Source: Sphingomonadales bacterium
Lineage (GTDB): Bacteria; Pseudomonadota; Alphaproteobacteria; Sphingomonadales; Govanellaceae
Length of the DNA: 64,000 nt
Reading direction: 5' to 3'
Assembly: GCA_019455285.1 (NCBI GenBank)
Contig: JACFMS010000002.1
Location: 145,665-209,664, forward strand
Positions 58,594-64,000 of this stretch are shown in pieces (the stretch's first letter is position 1; every line of letters starts with the position of its first letter). The notes below the pieces were generated by a model. It saw only the letters and a list, made by a program, of their open reading frames with translations. It did no database searches and had not been told where the DNA came from. A program made the translations under genes and the position numbers.

Positions 58594-61500
58594 TCACGAA
58601 AAGCTGATCGCATCGAGAGCGTCAGCCGGCAGCTCCATCAGCGTCGGTCCGTCGGTCCATAGCAGCGCGGCGCGGACGGGCCGGCCGGGGTAGATGTCCT
58701 GCAGCAAACGACGGTAAGCCGCCATCTGCCGGCGATAGGCGAGCGGCGCCTCGGCCACGGAGGCGGGCGGCGGGCGGTTGGTCTTATAATCGACGATCAG
58801 CACCGCGTCCTCGGTCACGCACAGGCGGTCGATCTGGCCGCTGACCGGAGTGTCGCCGATAAGGCCGACAAGCGGCGCTTCCGCCCGCGAGCCGGGGGCA
58901 AACAGCGGCGCGAAGGCGGGATCATCGATCAGTCGCAGCACATGGCCGATGAGCTCGGCGACCTCGTCCGGCAACAGGCCATGGGCGGGGTGGGACAGGA
59001 ACGCCTCGGCGGCGGCGCGGCGGCGCTCCGCCGGCAGGTCCGGCAAGCGTTCCAGCAGGCGATGAATGAGGTGGCCGCGGCGGAAGCGCACCGCCGCCTC
59101 TTTCTTGAGGGCCGCCGCCTGCAAGGGGCTGGCCGCTGCCGGTTCGGCGTCCGCCGGCCGCGACGGCGCAAGCGGTCGGGGCGGCGTCGGCTCCGCGGGC
59201 GGAGCCGATCGCAGCCAGGCGGGCGGCATGATGGCTGTCTCACTGGCGACCGCCTTGCCGTCGCCCTTTGCCGGCGCTTGCTGCGCCTCCTCGTAGCGCC
59301 GGACCAGGCCGAAGGGGGTTTCCACGTCCACCGATTCGGGCAGCCGGGACAGGGCGTCGGCCAGGAGATCGTGCCAGCAGCCCCGGGCCTTGCCCTTAGG
59401 CCCCACCCAGCCGCCGATGTAAAGCCGATCCTCGGCCCGAGTCAGCGCCACATAGAGGAGCCGCATTTGTTCCTCCATTCCCCGCGCCGTCTGTTCGGCG
59501 CGCGCCTGGGCGCAAGGCCCGCGCTCATTGTCGCTGCTCCCCGGCCACACCGGGATTATGCCCTCGCCCGCGGGGTGCGGCAGCCACAAGAGGCGCGAGC
59601 CGAAGGACGGCATCTGGCAGGTGTCGGGCAGAATGACGATGGGCGCTTGCAGACCCTTGGCGCCATGCACGGTCATGATTCGCACTTCATCGCGCGCTTC
59701 CTCGCTATCGCGCTTGATCTCCACGGGGCGCGCCTCCAGCCAATGGAGGAAACCTTGCAGCGACGGCGTATGCGCCGCTTCGTAGGCAACGGCGAGTGCC
59801 AGAAATTCATCCAAGGGGTCGTTGGCTTCCTCGCCCAGGCGAGCCAGGATGCGCGCCCGCCCGCTTCGTCCCTCGGCATCGGGCAGAGTGAGAATATCGG
59901 CGAAAAACTCGAACGGCGGCTGATAATCGGCGCGCGTCATGATCGACGCCAGATAATCGCGGGCGGCAACCAGCGCCGGCGCGCTCGCCTCCTGAAGCGC
60001 CGCCCACAGCGAGCGCCGGCCGCGATCGTAGGCCAGGGCGAAAAGCATTTCTTCGTCCAGACCGATGAGCGGACTTTTCAGCACCGTGGCCAGCGTCAAG
60101 TCGTCCTCGGGCAACAGCGCAAAGCGCGCCAACGCCATCAAATCCATCACCGCGATGGGGTCGGTGACCACCATGCGGTCGGCGCCGGCGACCGGGATAC
60201 CAAGATCCTTCAGCGCGCTGATCAGCACTTGATCGAAGGCAGTGCGGCGGCGCACCAGAATGAGAATATCGCCGGCGCGGATGGGTCGATCGCGCGACGG
60301 CAGCATTACATGATCGTCAAGCCAGCCCTTGATGGTGCGGGCGATGCGCCGCGCCAGCCGCGCCTCCGGGCCTAGCCGATCATCGACCGCGAACGGCAAC
60401 AGCCAACCGTCGCTGTCCTCGGCCGCAGCGGGCGCTTCCGGCGGCCACAGCTCGATCAGTCCCGCCGCGCCCTGACGCACCGTATCATGGCCATGATAGT
60501 GCGGATCAAGCAGCCCGGCGCGCGCCCCGTCATCGGCAAAGACTTCATCAACAAAGCGCAGCACCGCGGGCGCGGAGCGAAATGACAAGTCGAGCGGCAA
60601 ATCGCGAAAGGTTTCGCCCGCCGCCGATGTTTTCGCAGAGAAATGATCGCGCGCGGCGGCGAACTCGCGCGGGTCAGCGCCCTGAAAACTGTAGATCGAC
60701 TGCTTGACGTCGCCGACCGCGAACACCGTGCGCTTCTCCTCGCGCGCGCCGGCGCCGGCGAAAAATTCATCGGCAAGAGCCTTGATCACCCGCCATTGCT
60801 CGGGGTTGGTATCCTGCGCCTCGTCGATCAGCACATGGTCGAGCCCGCCATCGAGCTTATAGAGCACCCACGGCGCGATCCCCGGCGTCGCCAGCAAGCG
60901 CAAGGTGGCGAGGATCAAATCGTCATAGTCGAGCACGGCGCGCCGGCGTTTCTCATCGTCATATAAATCAAGAAACGCCAACGCCAGGCTGAGCATGGCG
61001 ACGCTGTTGTCGGCAACCTCGATCAACTTCAGGCGATCGCAAACCGCCGCAAACCGCGCCTGTTCGGCGGCGAAAATATCTTTTCCCTGCGGCAGCCGAT
61101 CGCTCGTCTTCTTGGTGACGCTTTTATCCAGATTGCGCGGCTCGCCGTTCTTGGTAAGAAAAACCTCAACATAGTCATCAAGTGTGGCTGCACGCTGCGC
61201 CGCATCCTCGATCCAGCGTGCAATGACATCGCCGCGCTTCTGTTCGGCCTCGCTGCCCATCGCATAAGCCGCCGCAAGAGCGCGCAAGCCGTTGCCATCA
61301 AAAGCGCGCTCATCGCCCGCCGCTTGCCGCACCTCCGCCGCCGTTTCATCAACCCTCAGCCCCAGGACGCGGCGAATGGCGGCGGTAAAGCCATCCCGTG
61401 TGATGTGGGCGCGAGCCAAGCGTTCCAGCGCGCCGCGTTCATCCTGAATTTCCCGCATCAGATCAGGAAAGCTGAATTCGCTCAACCGTCGGGCGATGCG

Positions 61501-62013
61501 ATCGAGCGCCGCGCTAACTTCATGGTCGCTCTCGGCGCGCGCCAGCATGCCGTCCACCGCTTCGCTCACCGCTTCGGCGGCGCTGCGTTCGTCCAGCGTA
61601 TCAAAATGCGGCGGCAGCGCCGCCTCCAAGGGAAAGCGCGCCAACAGCGCTTGGCAAAAAGCATGAATGGTGGCGATCTTCAGGCCGCCCGGCAGATCGA
61701 GCACTTCGGCGAACAGTTTGCGCGCGCGCGCCTTTGTTGCCTCATTGACCTTGATGTCGAGACTTTCCAGATCCGCCATCAGCTTGTCATCGCCGGCGGT
61801 CGTCCACTGCGCCAATTGCCGATGGATGCGGTTCGCCATCTGCGCCGCCGCCGCTTTGGTGAACGTCAGGCACAGCAGGCGATCCGGCGTCGCGCCCGAT
61901 AGGAGGAGGCGCAGCACCCGGCTGGTGAGCACATGAGTCTTGCCGGTGCCAGCGGAGGCCGACACCCAGGCCGAAACATTGGGATCGGCGGCGGCGCGCT
62001 GATTGGCGGTCAT
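58594..62013 (-). CDS. addA: Double-strand break repair helicase AddA
   Basis: AddA is the UvrD-like helicase-nuclease subunit of the AddAB complex, which processes DNA ends for recombination. The 1139-residue protein has Walker A SASAGTGKTHVLTSRVLRLL (about residues 17-36), VLIDEAQDTNPEQWRVI (Walker B), VGDVKQSIYSFQGADPREFA, MTVHGAKGLQAPIVILPDTC and a C-terminal RecB-like nuclease with ILIVDYKTNRPPP. Length is typical. Its start overlaps the addB stop by 4 bp. Confidence 0.96.
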   Translation of the reverse strand: MTANQRAAADPNVSAWVSASAGTGKTHVLTSRVLRLLLSGATPDRLLCLTFTKAAAAQMANRIHRQLAQWTTAGDDKLMADLESLDIKVNEATKARARKLFAEVLDLPGGLKIATIHAFCQALLARFPLEAALPPHFDTLDERSAAEAVSEAVDGMLARAESDHEVSAALDRIARRLSEFSFPDLMREIQDERGALERLARAHITRDGFTAAIRRVLGLRVDETAAEVRQAAGDERAFDGNGLRALAAAYAMGSEAEQKRGDVIARWIEDAAQRAATLDDYVEVFLTKNGEPRNLDKSVTKKTSDRLPQGKDIFAAEQARFAAVCDRLKLIEVADNSVAMLSLALAFLDLYDDEKRRRAVLDYDDLILATLRLLATPGIAPWVLYKLDGGLDHVLIDEAQDTNPEQWRVIKALADEFFAGAGAREEKRTVFAVGDVKQSIYSFQGADPREFAAARDHFSAKTSAAGETFRDLPLDLSFRSAPAVLRFVDEVFADDGARAGLLDPHYHGHDTVRQGAAGLIELWPPEAPAAAEDSDGWLLPFAVDDRLGPEARLARRIARTIKGWLDDHVMLPSRDRPIRAGDILILVRRRTAFDQVLISALKDLGIPVAGADRMVVTDPIAVMDLMALARFALLPEDDLTLATVLKSPLIGLDEEMLFALAYDRGRRSLWAALQEASAPALVAARDYLASIMTRADYQPPFEFFADILTLPDAEGRSGRARILARLGEEANDPLDEFLALAVAYEAAHTPSLQGFLHWLEARPVEIKRDSEEARDEVRIMTVHGAKGLQAPIVILPDTCQMPSFGSRLLWLPHPAGEGIIPVWPGSSDNERGPCAQARAEQTARGMEEQMRLLYVALTRAEDRLYIGGWVGPKGKARGCWHDLLADALSRLPESVDVETPFGLVRRYEEAQQAPAKGDGKAVASETAIMPPAWLRSAPPAEPTPPRPLAPSRPADAEPAAASPLQAAALKKEAAVRFRRGHLIHRLLERLPDLPAERRRAAAEAFLSHPAHGLLPDEVAELIGHVLRLIDDPAFAPLFAPGSRAEAPLVGLIGDTPVSGQIDRLCVTEDAVLIVDYKTNRPPPASVAEAPLAYRRQMAAYRRLLQDIYPGRPVRAALLWTDGPTLMELPADALDAISFS

Positions 62014-64000
62014 GAATTTTTCTCCTCACCGCCCAGCGCCGCCACGCTGCCCCATTCCTTGATCCGCGCCAGATGATCGAAGTCGCCCGCCGGCGCCATC
62101 GCCGGACGGGGCTGCGACAGATAAGGCGTCTCGGGACGGGCGAACAGCGCCACCAGATCGCGCAAGCCCTGATCCGCCGCCGCTTTTAGGCGCGCGATCT
62201 CCTTCATCGCCGTAATCTTGCCCGCCGGCTCGCCGCCCGACAGACGCCAGAATTCCAGTCCCGCCACCGCCGCTGCCGGCACCCCCTTAAAGCCGCCCGC
62301 TTCGGCGATCAGCGCCTCGACCGGAAGCTGCGGCGCAAAGCCGGCATGAAGCTCGCGGGCGCTGGGCGGGTTGCCGGTCTTATAGTCGATAACCACAAGT
62401 CCCTCCGCCGTGCGGTCGATGCGATCGGCCTTGGCGATCACCGTGAACGGCTCGGCGAGCCCCGGCGCGGCGACGGGCATGCGTCCGCGTTCCTCCGACA
62501 GCACCGTCTGATGGCTAAGCCGGCGCTCCTGCTCGGTGGCGATGAACCATTGGGCGACATGGAGAAAGCGTGGCCACCAGAAGGCGCGCACCGCCGGGCG
62601 GTCGAGGTAGGCGGCAAACGCCCGCTGCCCGCAGGATAGGAGCTGATCCAGGGCGTCCGCCGGCAGATCGACGGGATAGGCGCGCACGAACTCCTCCAGC
62701 GCCTGATGGATGACCGTGCCCTTCTCCGCCGCGCCGGGATCGGCGTCCAGCGGGTCCAAGGGTTCGAGCTTGAGGATATACCGGGCATAGATGGCGTAAG
62801 GATCGCGCATCCAGGTCTGCAACTGCGTCACCGACAACTGGCGCGGCCGGGCGGCAATGGGCGGCGTCGGCACCGGCCGTGAACACGGCGCAACGGCGGC
62901 CGGCCGATCCTGCGCGCCATGCCACGATCGCCACGGCCCGGCAGGAATTTTTTCCTCGCCCAGCACCGCCGCCAGCCGTAGGAGCCAGCGCGACGGCACG
63001 GTGGGCGCGCCGTCAACCCGGGTCGAGCGGGTCAGTATCACCCGGGGCGCGGCGGCGGCTTGGGCGAAATCATGGGCGGCCTGTCCGATGCGGCGCTCCA
63101 ACGGCGGCAGGCCGAAGTCGGCGCGCATCGGCCGCGACAGCCAGGGATCGACGCCGGGGTCGGGCGGCCATGACCCTTCGTTCAAGCCGCCGAGGATCAC
63201 CAGGTCCGCCTGCTGCAAGCGCGCTTCCAACGGCCCCCAGATTTTCAGCCGGGGATGACGGCCATAGACCGGGCGCACCGTCACGGTCTTCATCAGCACC
63301 TTCAGGAGCGCCGGATAGTCGGCCCCGGCGATGCGCCAGCCGGCGGACGTTTCCATCAGCTCGGCAAGGAACTGCGACGCCGCCTCGCCGGCCTCCCCCG
63401 TCCATAGCCGGCTTGCGCCGTCCTCGCTGTCGCTGGCGGCCAGCGCTTCGGCAGCGGCGACGTGGGCGGCGACGTGGCTCGCCACGGAGGCCTCGGCGCG
63501 CAAGGCCGCGATCAGCGGCTCCAACCGCGCCGATACGTCCGCCCACCACGTCCGCAGACGCGGCGGCGCGTGACGGGCCACAACGTCAGCGACGCCCGCC
63601 AGGCCCGACGCCGGACGCGGCCCGCGCAAGCACAGGCGATCGAGCTCACGCACCCGGGCGCGAAAATCTCCCGCCGCCATGCCGCCGGCCGCCAAGGGAT
63701 GTTTGAGAGCGGCGAGAAGCGGCGCCGGCGCGACGCTGCCCGCCGCCAGTTCCGCCAGCAGCAATAGAAAGACGCCGGGCGGGGTTTCGGTCAAGGGCGC
63801 GCCCGCCGAATCGTCCACCGCGATGCCCCAACGCTTGAGCGCCGCCGCCACCCGGCGGGCCAGCGCCCGGTCCGGGGTGATGAGCGCCGCCGTGCGTCCC
63901 GGCTCCTCCAACGCCTCGCGCATGGCCAGCGCGATGGCCCCGGCCTCCTCGCGCGGACTTGCCGCCTCGACGAGATGAAGGCCGGACAGCGCCGGCGCAA
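62010..64000 (-). CDS. addB: Double-strand break repair protein AddB (N-terminal part outside window)
   Basis: AddB is the second AddAB subunit. The visible 663 residues include GPLEARLQQADLVILGGLNE with GSWPPDPGVDPWLSRPMR, the inactivated-helicase region, and the C-terminal RecB-like nuclease KADRIDRTAEGLVVIDYKTG followed by NPPS. The reading frame stays open to the right edge (upstream of the internal ATG at 63923 it still reads HLVEAASPREEAGAIALA), so the N-terminus lies beyond the window. Confidence 0.94.
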   Translation of the reverse strand, partial: APALSGLHLVEAASPREEAGAIALAMREALEEPGRTAALITPDRALARRVAAALKRWGIAVDDSAGAPLTETPPGVFLLLLAELAAGSVAPAPLLAALKHPLAAGGMAAGDFRARVRELDRLCLRGPRPASGLAGVADVVARHAPPRLRTWWADVSARLEPLIAALRAEASVASHVAAHVAAAEALAASDSEDGASRLWTGEAGEAASQFLAELMETSAGWRIAGADYPALLKVLMKTVTVRPVYGRHPRLKIWGPLEARLQQADLVILGGLNEGSWPPDPGVDPWLSRPMRADFGLPPLERRIGQAAHDFAQAAAAPRVILTRSTRVDGAPTVPSRWLLRLAAVLGEEKIPAGPWRSWHGAQDRPAAVAPCSRPVPTPPIAARPRQLSVTQLQTWMRDPYAIYARYILKLEPLDPLDADPGAAEKGTVIHQALEEFVRAYPVDLPADALDQLLSCGQRAFAAYLDRPAVRAFWWPRFLHVAQWFIATEQERRLSHQTVLSEERGRMPVAAPGLAEPFTVIAKADRIDRTAEGLVVIDYKTGNPPSARELHAGFAPQLPVEALIAEAGGFKGVPAAAVAGLEFWRLSGGEPAGKITAMKEIARLKAAADQGLRDLVALFARPETPYLSQPRPAMAPAGDFDHLARIKEWGSVAALGGEEKNS

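Overview
The window is GC-rich chromosomal DNA from an alphaproteobacterium, most plausibly a Rhodospirillales-type lineage. This rests on the gene set and order: hrcA-grpE with dnaK-dnaJ; aroA-cmk-rpsA followed by sppA-ihfB-lapA-pyrF-trpFBA-accD-folC; the FYDLN-acid protein (TIGR02300); DUF1491 and DUF2244 proteins; hslVU divergent from the his genes; and addAB. The genus cannot be fixed from the sequence alone.

Layout. Positions 1-8.5 kb hold a protein quality-control block (rph, hrcA, grpE, dnaK, dnaJ). A phosphoketolase gene with an in-frame amber codon and a periplasmic copper chaperone (PCuAC) lie on the opposite strand between grpE and dnaK. Positions 8.5-21.3 kb are nearly all on the minus strand: a membrane-anchored methyltransferase, a cupin, then a tightly packed biosynthetic run with repeated 4-bp ATGA overlaps (aroA/cmk, rpsA, sppA, ihfB, lapA, pyrF, trpF, trpB, trpA, accD, folC). 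Positions 21.4-22 kb hold the TIGR02300 gene and tRNA-Ala(GGC).

Immediately after the tRNA, about 20 kb of accessory DNA begins (roughly 22-42 kb). It contains: (i) a large serine recombinase with DUF2924 and DUF3489 partners; (ii) an IS5-type transposase remnant; (iii) a metal-resistance cluster with a CDF transporter broken by an amber codon, a CadA/ZntA-type P-ATPase, a PII-like protein, an RND efflux system of CzcABC type, a small His/Cys-rich exported protein, a MerR-family regulator with a recognisable MerR-type promoter, a YnfA-family membrane protein and a DUF411 pseudogene; (iv) a DUF5681 protein and a ParB-domain DNA methyltransferase; (v) a parDE toxin-antitoxin pair bracketed by two copies of a pseudoknotted RNA-like element ending in an intrinsic terminator; (vi) a helically phased TATCCC repeat array; and (vii) a Fic protein with repeat sequences at its promoter.

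The core chromosome resumes at about 42.2 kb: DUF1491 (probable CTG start), a TauE/SafE permease, hslUV, a histidine operon (hisB, DUF2628, hisH, GNAT, hisA, hisF, hisE), hinT, an amino-acid permease, adenosine kinase, an EI24-type membrane protein, a lipoprotein, a GNAT acetyltransferase, a hipBA module with operators spaced exactly 50 bp apart, nth, DUF2244, dapB, trxA and addAB (addB runs off the right edge).

Most notable points: the duplicated covarying pseudoknot-plus-terminator elements around parDE, the phased TATCCC array beside them, the three evenly spaced HipB-type operators, and three in-frame TAG codons. TAG is used as an ordinary stop by many intact genes here, so those three look like nonsense mutations rather than recoding.
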